Shown one piece after another: positions 11,399-19,183 of a DNA stretch of 24,380 bases. Position 1 is the first letter of the stretch; the number at the start of each line of letters is the position of its first letter. Both the position numbers and the translations under genes were made by a program. The DNA is from Phytophthora quininea (taxonomy: Eukaryota; Oomycota; Peronosporomycetes; Peronosporales; Peronosporaceae), in assembly GCA_011947345.1 (NCBI GenBank), contig JAAVTG010000277.1:1-24380 (forward strand). The letters run 5' to 3'. The notes under the pieces were generated by a model. The model was not told the origin of the DNA. It made no database searches and saw only the letters and a program-made list of their open reading frames with translations.

Positions 11399-11540
11399 GC
11401 TGCTGCAGCCTTGCGTTTGCTTCCTATTGCGTTCTACTTTGCATAGTGTACGTTTGTTCACGACAGCTACAGTAGCCAAAGACATGTTGCATTTACTACT
11501 ACCGTCTTTCGTTCCTGCGCCACACGATGCGTTCTTCTGT

Positions 11541-12245
11541 CTACACCCTTCTAGTACGGAGGAGGGGTGCATCCAACATGCCGTAATGGTCGATGAAGAA
11601 GAGCGAAATGGGCCAGAAGACGAAGAACCCGATGAGTGTCCCGGCCAGCACGTCGGTGGGGTAGTGTCGACCGAGCGCCACCCTAGAGAAATTGATGACG
11701 AGCGCCCAGACGACCGACAGCAGCACGAACAGCGAGGGGGACACGCCGTAAAAGAAGTCCCTCAAGATCCACGGGTGGGTCTCTGCCAGGTAGACGAACA
11801 TGGCGACCATGCACCAGACGCGGGTCGAGTGGCCCGACGGGAACGAGTGCTGGTCGGGTCCGACGAAGCGCATGTCGTCCTGGTGGAAAGGAGGTCGCTT
11901 GCGGTGGAAGACGAGCTTGAGCAGCATGATGGCGATGATGTCGACCGTCATGCAGGTGAAGAGCGCCGACAGGAACATCTTGGTGACGGGTTCAAAGGGC
12001 CCAATGAGCCCGGCGACCCAGAGCAGCCCCATGAGCGGCGGGATGGTGAGCAGCCACAGGAAGCCGTCGCCTGTGTGCGAGAAGACCTCCCAGCAGAGCC
12101 GCGGCGTGGGGCTGCGGCCGAACCGCTGGTAGAGCTTGGTGGACCACGTCAGGTCGTAGGCGTAGAGCCGCTCGGCGAGGCTCATGGCGCGCTGCTGCTC
12201 GAGGGCGTCGCCGTCTGCTTCAGGGATGGAGCCGTACGAGCCCAT
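11541..12245 (-). CDS. PAP2-superfamily lipid phosphatase
   Basis: An intact 234-residue frame starts at an ATG at 12245. All three PAP2 signature motifs are present: K110-x6-R117-P118 (KLVFHRKRP), P136-S-G-H139-S (acid/base His) and S187-R188-x5-H194-x3-D198, with H194 the nucleophile. Five or six hydrophobic segments make it an integral membrane enzyme with a short cytoplasmic N-terminus. The spacing and the N-terminal part (WEVFSHTGDGFLWLL) resemble presqualene/polyisoprenoid diphosphate phosphatases (PLPP6 type), but substrate cannot be settled from sequence alone. It is convergent with the giant repeat gene, whose stop lies 142 bases away; I see nothing in that gap. No frame break occurs here. 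Confidence 0.9.
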   Translation of the reverse strand: MGSYGSIPEADGDALEQQRAMSLAERLYAYDLTWSTKLYQRFGRSPTPRLCWEVFSHTGDGFLWLLTIPPLMGLLWVAGLIGPFEPVTKMFLSALFTCMTVDIIAIMLLKLVFHRKRPPFHQDDMRFVGPDQHSFPSGHSTRVWCMVAMFVYLAETHPWILRDFFYGVSPSLFVLLSVVWALVINFSRVALGRHYPTDVLAGTLIGFFVFWPISLFFIDHYGMLDAPLLRTRRV

Positions 12246-12265
12246 AGTCGGAGACTGGCATTTTT

Positions 12266-12281
12266 ATTGGTTGAAAATGAT
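12266..12281 (-). promoter_or_regulatory. Oomycete-type initiator of the PAP2 gene
   Basis: On the minus strand the sequence reads ATCATTTTCAACCAAT, close to the oomycete Inr+FPR core (TCATTYY followed by CAWTTT). It lies about 25-35 nt before the PAP2 ATG, a typical distance for the short oomycete 5' leaders. Assignment is by motif only. Confidence 0.4.
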
Positions 12282-12390
12282 GATGCGTAAAGAAGAGCCA
12301 CCTTCTGACGTGTCCAGCGTAGCTTTAGGTGGTCGTAACCCAAGATGCAGCAAAAATGTCTAACGTTACTGAATTTGCTCGCTCTGCTGC

Positions 12391-13163
12391 TTAGTCCTGG
12401 CGTTTAATGGGCAAGTGGGAACCTCTGCCGTCTGGAGGCAATACTTGGAAGTTAAAGTAGGCGGCAGCACCGACAAACCCGTGCCAGCAGCCGTGGAAGA
12501 AGCGGAACGGATCCGTGTCGTCGTCCAACCCGCGTACGAAGCACCCGAGCCCGCACAATAACAGCAGAATACCTCGTCGGAACTGCACAAAGTCGTATTT
12601 TGGGATGCGTCTCCGCACGGCGAAGCTCGCGAACAGCAGAGAGAAACTGGCAGCTACAGGCACGAACGAGTTCCACTCGTCCCATGGATTCTTCTCCTGG
12701 AAGACGAGCACTACCGCCAGGAAGAAGTACTGCAGGTAGCGCTGCAGAAGAGGTCGACGCAGGTCCATGAGGTGGATCCCCACATGACAAAGCTCATGAT
12801 GGAGCCAATATTGTCCAGTCGATGCCATTGTCCCTAAAGGCATGAAGAAGATCATTAAATACTACGACTTAGTGATCGAAATATGGGGACGCACCTCACT
12901 AAGCCATAGCGGGCCGTCAATGCTGTCGCACACATGATACAAGAAGCTCGTGGTCATGGTGAACATGCCGATGAATGCCTAGAGATATTATGATACATCA
13001 AAGTTAGATACTTTTGGGGGTTATAAGACATTGCATGAGCGTCTAGAGGCGCCACCTCGAAGGCGAAGTCGCGACGGAAGAGGCTGACGATGGCGGGGAA
13101 CATGCACAGGTTAGTGACGCCCGTGACAAGCAGCATCATGCCCGTTTCGAAGGAGCTCCTCAT
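12391..13163 (-). CDS. TMEM8/myomaker-like CREST-superfamily membrane protein
   Basis: Three exons on the minus strand (13163-13056, 12978-12895, 12833-12391) encode 211 residues after one base is restored at 12778-12781 (C4 for C5 on the plus strand). The start at MRSSFETG is the first in-frame ATG I can support; a GTG-initiated extension upstream has no ATG. CREST/DUF3522 features are clear: S47-x3-H51 within TTSFLYHVCD, HRLDNIGS at 68-75 with D71, and H178-x3-H182 in FHGCWH. These residues form the metal-dependent hydrolase-type site of the superfamily. Seven or so hydrophobic segments and the length match myomaker (221 residues). Restoring the base joins FVMWG to IHLMDLRRPLL. Substrate and role in this organism are unknown. 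Confidence 0.78.
12834..12894 (-). other. Intron 2 of the CREST-family gene
   Basis: This 61-nt intron starts GTGCGT and ends CCTTTAG on the minus strand, in phase 0. It joins GPLWLSE to GQWHRLDNIG, which is the expected order in the family. Confidence 0.75.
12979..13055 (-). other. Intron 1 of the CREST-family gene
   Basis: This 77-nt intron starts GTGGCG and ends TCTCTAG on the minus strand, in phase 0. It joins RRDFAFE to AFIGMFTMTT, as expected from the family pattern. The weak donor makes the 5' boundary less certain than the 3' one. Confidence 0.65.
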
Positions 13164-13756
13164 GTTGGCGACGGCAATGACGTTGGTCACTGATCCGCGC
13201 AGCCAATTGGCTATAAATGTGGATGAAGCGTCTACTTGCTCGCGAGGGATGGATAGTAGTATAAGTTTATGAAGCACCACATAGTCACTGGCATTAGCCG
13301 AAAGGCTAAAACGTGATAATTTCTTTTAATTTCTCGGGACTCCCCATTCTTGGGGGCATGCGTAGTGAGTGATACGGTGAAGAGATCCCTCAAGTGGTGT
13401 CCGGCTTGATATTGAATCGCTCGTGGTGCTCAATCTTTTGTGATCGGATTGCTTCGTTTAGATGCATTTTGTCCAGTTATCCGACATCACCTGACCACTC
13501 CTCTTTCGCGACAAGCCGAGCAGCTTGTTACTCGCCACTCCATTTGGCTGCAACAACAGCAGAAGGCGGTGCAGCTGGCTGCAGCCTGCGGCCTTGTCAC
13601 ACTTGCAGGTGTTTCTGTGCTGCTCAGCGGCGCTCATGAAGAACATGGCTACATTTCTGACTACTTTTTTGTGAGGTCGAACCGACAGAGCCAGACAGCA
13701 GTGGCCAAGTCGCCAACTTGCACCGCACATCCATCCATTACAATCCTTTGACGACC
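13164..13756. promoter_or_regulatory. Divergent intergenic region between CREST-family and kinase genes
   Basis: About 590 bases lie between the two ATGs. The region contains a small perfect hairpin AGCC-GAAA-GGCT near 13297-13308 and a frame without ATG at 13440-13751 (see findings). TCCATTAC just before the kinase ATG resembles an initiator weakly. No other feature is supported. Confidence 0.4.
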
Positions 13757-14863
13757 ATGCTGCGCTGCTTGAGCTGCTTCAACCGCCACGCTCACGAGGA
13801 CCCGGCCGAGGAGGCCCCCGCGGGCATCACCATCGGCCTGCCCGACAAGAAGCAGCCTTCGTTCGAGGACCAGTACGAGCTGCTGTACCAGATCGGCGAG
13901 GGCAAGACCGGCCAGGTCTTTGTCGCCAAGCGGAAGCGTCCGCACTACCGCAGTCGAGCTAAAACGCTGGCCGAGGAGCAGCAGCGAGAGCGCGAGGAGC
14001 AGGAATGCAACAAGGAAGTGGCCGTCAAGTTCGTCCGCCAGGGATATCTGTCCACGCCCAACCGCATCCAAGCGCTGCAGTCCGAGCTCTCCATCCTAAG
14101 CAGAGTCAAGCATCCGGGCGTTCTCCGACTGCGGAAAGTCTTCCAGGACGAAGAAAAGTTTGCCATCGTCACGGATAAAGCTACTGGTGGAGAGGTCATG
14201 GACGCGATCTGTCGACCTGGAGCTGCTCGGATCCGAGAGTGTGACGTGGCGGAGATTGTGCGGCAGCTGCTGAGTGTGCTGGCTTACCTGCATCTGAACG
14301 GCATCACCCACCGCGACGTTAAAGTAGAGAACATCATGTGCAAGACCAAAGACTTACAGGACGGAGTGCTGCTCATCGACTTTGGACTAGCCCACATGGG
14401 CACCGTTGGCGGCCTGGAGATGTCGGGGATGAACGGCACGCCGCACTACATGGCCCCTGAGATGTTCAGCAAGCACGGCCACTACGGCTGTGCCATCGAC
14501 CTCTGGTCGCTAGGTGTCGTCACGTATATCTTGCTCTTTGGTCGGTTCCCATTCGACGCGAAGTTTATGTCTCAAGTGGAAGATAAGATCGTTAAAGGTG
14601 AGTTTGACTACCCGCCGGAACTGGAGTCCCAGGTATCCCATCAGGCCGTGAAATTCATCGAGTATTTGCTGGTGCTGAATCCACGCGAACGTCCGCCGGC
14701 TGCGATGGCTCTGCAACATCCGTGGCTGCAGATGGAGACTGCGGACTCGATACCATTCACGGACGACCACATGGCTGCGCTAGCAAAGTTTTCCGAAGGC
14801 AAGAAGGTGTTTACACCTCAGACGAACGAGTATGTGCCGCCTGAGCCGGTTCCTCAGCACTAG
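13757..14863 (+). CDS. CAMK-like serine/threonine protein kinase
   Basis: An intact 368-residue frame starts at the ATG at 13757; the upstream in-frame codons include no ATG. All catalytic elements are present: glycine loop GEGKTGQV at 47-54, lysine K91 in EVAVKF, HRDVKVEN with D177, DFG at 198-200, and APE at 223-225 after NGTPHYM. The activation-segment and C-lobe patterns (AIDLWSLGVVTYILLFGRFPF) are of CAMK type. The domain ends near residue 324 (HPWL) and is followed by a 40-residue tail. A charged insert of about 30 residues (57-87) precedes the K91 strand. The N-terminus MLRCLSCF has two Cys that could be acylated, which would place the kinase at membranes; this is inference. The substrate is unknown, and no EF-hand or calmodulin site is evident. 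Confidence 0.93.
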   Translation: MLRCLSCFNRHAHEDPAEEAPAGITIGLPDKKQPSFEDQYELLYQIGEGKTGQVFVAKRKRPHYRSRAKTLAEEQQREREEQECNKEVAVKFVRQGYLSTPNRIQALQSELSILSRVKHPGVLRLRKVFQDEEKFAIVTDKATGGEVMDAICRPGAARIRECDVAEIVRQLLSVLAYLHLNGITHRDVKVENIMCKTKDLQDGVLLIDFGLAHMGTVGGLEMSGMNGTPHYMAPEMFSKHGHYGCAIDLWSLGVVTYILLFGRFPFDAKFMSQVEDKIVKGEFDYPPELESQVSHQAVKFIEYLLVLNPRERPPAAMALQHPWLQMETADSIPFTDDHMAALAKFSEGKKVFTPQTNEYVPPEPVPQH

Positions 14864-14972
14864 ACGTTGATTTATTCGACCAGGAACACGTATTAATAAT
14901 GAAAATCGCCAGCTCTGTTTCATCGTGAGGTTCGTGTTGCTACTGTGGCTACTACAACGCAGTTTTGACGCA

Positions 14973-16177
14973 TCAAAAGAGGTGGATGATGGTGTAAAGC
15001 ACCAGGCCGGTGGCTGCCATGAGCACGGGCGCGTCCATCGTGTGTGGCGCTGTGGCTTCTGCATACGCCACGACGAACGGCAAGATGGCCATGGTCAGCC
15101 ACAGCTGCAATGGCGTCTCAAAGTCAAAGTACTGCAGCGCCGGGAACACGATCCCGGACAGAAAGACACAGGCTGAGCCTTCAAAGCTTCGGGTGTACTT
15201 GCGCTTGGAGCAGCACGTACTGGTCGAGTATTTGTGCTTGCCGAATGCGATCCCCACGGGCTCTGCTAATCCGTCGCCGATACTCGTCACAAACACCAAG
15301 ATGAAGACCAGATCCGACTGCGTCGTCCTCGCAAACAGCCATCGGAAGAAGAGCAGCACAAACAGACCCGGAAACACATTCCCGGCGACGATCCATTTCA
15401 AAGTGTGCGGTCGATCCTCCGGTCGATCTAGTGAGTTGAACTGCAGCATGAACAACGTCGAGCACTCTCTGATGGGTTTGATCAGCAATAGGAAGCAGAA
15501 GAGCGTGGCAAAGTCCCCCAAGCAAGTGCCAAAGGCCCACTGCACTCTTCACAGTACTCTTCGTCCGGTTTCACCAGCAACGGCACCAAATAGGCTGCCA
15601 GTAGTTGGAACTTCCTGGTATAATTGACCTTGAACACGGAGCTGCGTTCCGTAATGACGTAGCCGGCGTCGTCGACGATGCAGAAGAACCGGCAGATGAT
15701 GCCTCCCAGCGTCGAGACGCCCATCATGATGAGCACTTTGGGCAGCAGGAAGAACCAGAAGGTCGAATTGGTCCATAGCTCGGGTTGGAATAGGGTCGTG
15801 ATGCCTGAAAGAGCCGCCGCAAAGAGAAACATGCCCACCAGGAAAACAAAGTCGAAGGTTCGGGTCCAGCGCGTATCGTAGCGACCCGCCACTTGACCCG
15901 CGTAGATGAGGTCGTTGGAGTCGCCGTCGTAGTCGTACGAGTCGTCGTCCATGGCCACACTACCGTAGGTTGGCACTTGCTTGGGCAGACGGAACTTGGG
16001 GCCGGATTTGGGTCGCCATAGCACTCGCAGGACGAAGAGGATGACGCAGAGCGAGCCCAAAGGAAGACCCAGCAGCAACGAGTAGTCGGTCGTGTCGAGA
16101 TGGTCACTCCAGACCAGAGGAGCCTCAGTGGGCCCCTCCACGGGCACCGGGGACGGCACAGCAACGGGGTCTGCCAT
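14973..16177 (-). CDS. Membrane CTP-dependent lipid kinase of the phytol/dolichol kinase type
   Basis: After one restored base near 15544 (GAGGTG read GAGTG on the minus strand) the gene encodes 401 residues from the ATG at 16177; both halves then read in one frame through the motif region. The signature is S-I-G301-D302-G-L-A-E-P-V-G followed by F312-G-K-H, then R330-S-F-E-G-S at 330-335. This matches the conserved motif of the VTE5/SEC59/DGK1 family, which phosphorylate phytol, dolichol or diacylglycerol with CTP. About eight or nine hydrophobic segments follow an acidic N-terminal loop (75-90). Substrate cannot be decided here. Automated annotation might label it phosphatidate cytidylyltransferase. 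The gene is convergent with the kinase gene, 109 bases apart. Confidence 0.72.
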
Positions 16178-16190
16178 GGATAAGACGGGT

Positions 16191-16202
16191 GGAGCAATGA
16201 GC
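16191..16202 (-). promoter_or_regulatory. Oomycete-type initiator of the lipid kinase gene
   Basis: The minus strand reads GCTCATTGCTCC, whose first seven bases match the oomycete initiator GCTCATT exactly. It lies 14-25 nt before the ATG at 16177. Confidence 0.45.
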
Positions 16203-16401
16203 CGCTTGAAGATCGCTATGGTTTTAGAAATCAGTTCACTCCCGGGACTGAAGGGGATTATAGACTACTGACGACTTGAATATAAGGACAATGAAGTTGA
16301 TGATATAAAGGGAAGTTATGGGTGGGAGTAGAATAGAGGGCAGTAAAGGCAGGGGATCATTTTCGAAACGCTACGTCAGAGCAAACTTGTTTGATGCAGT
16401 T

Positions 16402-17245
16402 CTACTTGTCCACCACTTCGAAAAGCTCTTGCAACTTGCTGCGTTCTTCATCCGAAATCTTGTCATCGATCACGAACGAGTCGACTTGAATCTCGCACTA
16501 AATTGCGGTCCAAGTTGATGGCGGACGCAGCGCTTTTCGCCACAAAGACAACATGCTGCACCTTCAGGTCCGTGTACGGGTAGAAGGACAGGTCCTCGGC
16601 CAGGATGGTGGACAGTTTGCCGCTCTTGTAGTTGGTCAGCACCGTCTTGTTGACATCCTTAAACTTGTCCAGCGGCGTCTTGACCAGCCCCGTGTTGCGG
16701 TACGTCAGCTCGGGCTTCTTGCCGGAGCCGACACCCAGTCGACTCTTGGCCTTGATCATCTCTGGACGGATATTCATCTTCTTCTTCAGCAGCTTGAAGA
16801 TCGAGCGAGCGTCCACCAGCAGCAGCACTTTGGTCTTCTGTCGGCCGTCCTTGCGACGGATTGCAGCGTGTTTGGCGGCCACTTTTGCTGCAATGTCGTC
16901 CAACGACGCGCAAAATCTCAACGGCGTCTTTGGTAGATCAGGAATGGCAACTTCAGTGTCATCGTCGTCGTCGCTGGAGTCGTCGTCACTTCCTTCATCT
17001 TGTTGTACGACCTCAATCTCGTCATCGTCGTCGTCCTGCTGCAGCTTTTGTCGCTTGCTTTGAGCGAGACCCGCCACGATGTCATCAGCTGAAGGTTTCT
17101 TCCATCGCGGGTCACGCGAACTCGGTGGCTGGAACAGCCGACCCGAGTCGTCGGCGAAGGTCATGCCTTCCTCGATGCGACGTTTGCGCGTCTTCTTGCG
17201 CGTGGCCAGCGTCTTCATCTTCTTCTGCTTGTAGCTGCTCGACAT
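16402..17245 (-). CDS. Basic/acidic protein of unknown function, probably nuclear
   Basis: The ATG at 17245 starts MSSSYKQKK; an upstream in-frame start is not an ATG. The N-terminus (8-23) is rich in Lys/Arg and could be a nuclear or nucleolar signal. Residues 71-96 are nearly all Asp/Glu/Ser, encoded by GTC/ATC-type repeats. The middle (KTKVLLLVDARSIFKLLKKK) and the following 100 residues look globular. I do not recognise the family. The frame changes near 16493, where a continuous read ends in DSSRLVRDR while the next frame continues with EIQVDSFVIDDK to a stop at 16402. The change needs one base removed or two added (a GA dropped from GAGAGA would fit). The C-terminal frame is inferred from its coiled, charged composition. 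Confidence 0.6.
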
Positions 17246-17320
17246 GGTGCAAAACTTCGTCTGGTGGCCAGTACTTTGCCCGACCAATCGCAACGATTTG
17301 CACGGAAAAGTCTCCGATAC
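17246..17320. promoter_or_regulatory. 75-bp bidirectional intergenic region
   Basis: Only 75 bases separate the divergent ATGs at 17245 (minus) and 17321 (plus). Both transcripts must start within this stretch or inside the other gene. I see no clear initiator match here. Confidence 0.4.
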
Positions 17321-19183
17321 ATGGAGCGACTGGGTGCCCTGCCGCTGCCGGTGCTGCTACATCTGCTGCAGTTTGTCTACGATGACGTCTCGACCAATTT
17401 GATGAAGACGAGTACGACTACGTACCGCCGAAATCGCGTGGATATCCGACACCTTTGTCGAGTGTCAACATCGTGGAGAATGGCCATCCAAGCGCTTGAA
17501 AACAACTTCCGAGAGACCATCGTCGTGTTCGAGTTTCGTCCGGATTCGGTCGATGAAGAGCTGGAAAGACAGGTAGACAATGAAGCAGACTATGAAGCAG
17601 CTTCAGAGGTCCAACAAGTACCGATTGGAATCTTGGAAAGGCTGCGAAACACGTTGTCGACGCTTGTGTGTAGTGCGCACTCAGGAGCTCGACGAACGTT
17701 ATCGCCACAAGCAGATAGCAGGGACTCGACGGCTGTAAACAACTGCCGACGGCGGGTACGTTACGTGGATGAAGACCTTAAACTCTTGCTGGAAGAGGTG
17801 GATCCTGAAACGAGACGCCATCTGCGCGAACTTCGACTCGTTGACACAGAAAATGATGCAGTTAGAAGTCGGGCGGCAAGCTTACAACTGCAACAATGGA
17901 GACACATCTTCGTGCGCTGTAAACACCTCGTTCGACTGGATTTATCAGCCTTATCTCTCGAGTCGGAGCATTTGCCAGCTATCCTGGAAAATATGGGAAA
18001 TCATTGTGCACACCTGCAAGAATTGGTCATGCCACAACGAGAATATCTAGTGCACCGAAAGCGATCCGTTGAGGATCTATTAAATGCATTCCATTCGGCT
18101 TTGGCATCTCTAAATGAGCTTTCCCAGTATCGTCGTGGCTTGACGAAGTTGGTTCTCCCCTGGCTGTATCCTTACGAATATCTAAACGCTACGACGACTG
18201 TCATCGGTCAATGGTGTCCACGCTTACAACGCGTTGAAGGACTTAGATTGGCGGCGTTTACTACTCGCTGGCATGTGTCGAGTTTGGAGATGAAATTGTC
18301 GTGTTTACAAAGCTGGGAAATATTTTGCAAAGGTTGCAGCAATTTATCAACTCTGGATTGGAGCGATTTGCCATGTAGCGATGAACTATTTGAGACGTTT
18401 GCGATGTATCCGAAGACCAAACTAAAGACTTTAATTCTACCGGGGAATGCCACGTTATGGAGACGAAGTTACGCCTTCCAGGAGCGACAGGAAGAAGAAC
18501 CGATATCTCCGTCAAATCGATTCTCTATAGTGCTTCAAGCGTGCCCAAACTTGACGTCTTTGACTGTACGTTTGTCGGACCAACGAGGAGATGATCAGCG
18601 TCTCCTTCTTGGCGATCATTTCTTACAAAACCTCGTGGAAAATTGCCCCAAACTGGAGCAACTAGCTCTGGTCGAAGCTTCTGCAAAGCATGGGTATGGT
18701 ACCAGCAACGAGTTCACTCTAGACGGCATTGAAATGTTGACAAACCTCCAGCAACTTCAGACAGTTGAGCTAGATGGCATTTGTTGTTCAGGACGGATTT
18801 TGTTTGCACTAGCGACAGTCAACAGCAAACCACAACATCCTCGAAAGCGACTTGGTGTTACTTTCGGCGTTCGCGGTGCTGTCACCGTCGACGTTGCAGC
18901 AGAATTTCACAAAGTAATTGTCGAATTGGGGAACGTCATGCTTCACTCTCATACTAAAGACCATCGAGCATTCATCATTCGACTTCGAATTGATACTAGC
19001 AACTACTCCTTACCAACGAGATGGGAAATTTCATATTCATCACATTGGAAGCAGCTGCAGCGGGAGGTCACACGAAACACTACGGATATTAAGTTTTACT
19101 ACGACCTAATGCGAGCAGAGGCGACCTTCGAGTCAGTAATGGTTGATTTCCACGTGGAGACCGTTCTTCATGGCGAATGTTAG
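17321..19183 (+). CDS. F-box/leucine-rich-repeat-like protein
   Basis: The first in-frame ATG is at 17321; an upstream GTG frame is not a eukaryotic start. It encodes 620 residues. The N-terminus LGALPLPVLLHLLQFV is F-box-like (LP..LL..LL), followed by HLCRVSTSWRMAIQ, where an F-box usually has its C..VS..W core. The rest contains irregular leucine-rich repeats such as LVRLDLSALSL, LTKLVLPWLY and LEQLALVEAS. F-box proteins recruit substrates to SCF ubiquitin ligases; no other domain is evident. The last 51 bases overlap the end of the opposite-strand P450. No frame break is seen. Confidence 0.65.
   Translation: MERLGALPLPVLLHLLQFVYDDVSTNLMKTSTTTYRRNRVDIRHLCRVSTSWRMAIQALENNFRETIVVFEFRPDSVDEELERQVDNEADYEAASEVQQVPIGILERLRNTLSTLVCSAHSGARRTLSPQADSRDSTAVNNCRRRVRYVDEDLKLLLEEVDPETRRHLRELRLVDTENDAVRSRAASLQLQQWRHIFVRCKHLVRLDLSALSLESEHLPAILENMGNHCAHLQELVMPQREYLVHRKRSVEDLLNAFHSALASLNELSQYRRGLTKLVLPWLYPYEYLNATTTVIGQWCPRLQRVEGLRLAAFTTRWHVSSLEMKLSCLQSWEIFCKGCSNLSTLDWSDLPCSDELFETFAMYPKTKLKTLILPGNATLWRRSYAFQERQEEEPISPSNRFSIVLQACPNLTSLTVRLSDQRGDDQRLLLGDHFLQNLVENCPKLEQLALVEASAKHGYGTSNEFTLDGIEMLTNLQQLQTVELDGICCSGRILFALATVNSKPQHPRKRLGVTFGVRGAVTVDVAAEFHKVIVELGNVMLHSHTKDHRAFIIRLRIDTSNYSLPTRWEISYSSHWKQLQREVTRNTTDIKFYYDLMRAEATFESVMVDFHVETVLHGEC

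Noticed and set aside
11427..12290. Plus-strand frame of 287 residues opposite the PAP2 gene
   Set aside because: It is the antisense shadow of a GC-rich coding region; the minus strand has all PAP2 motifs in one frame.
13297..13308. AGCC-GAAA-GGCT hairpin as a structured RNA or terminator
   Set aside because: A four-base stem is too short to support a function and is expected by chance in a window of this size.
16318..16518. Short plus-strand frame after the lipid kinase gene
   Set aside because: Low-complexity start, overlaps the C-terminal exon of the minus-strand unknown gene, and shows no recognisable protein features.
17264..17320. N-terminal extension of the F-box-like protein
   Set aside because: The frame opens with GTG and has no ATG before 17321; a eukaryotic start at GTG is not supported.
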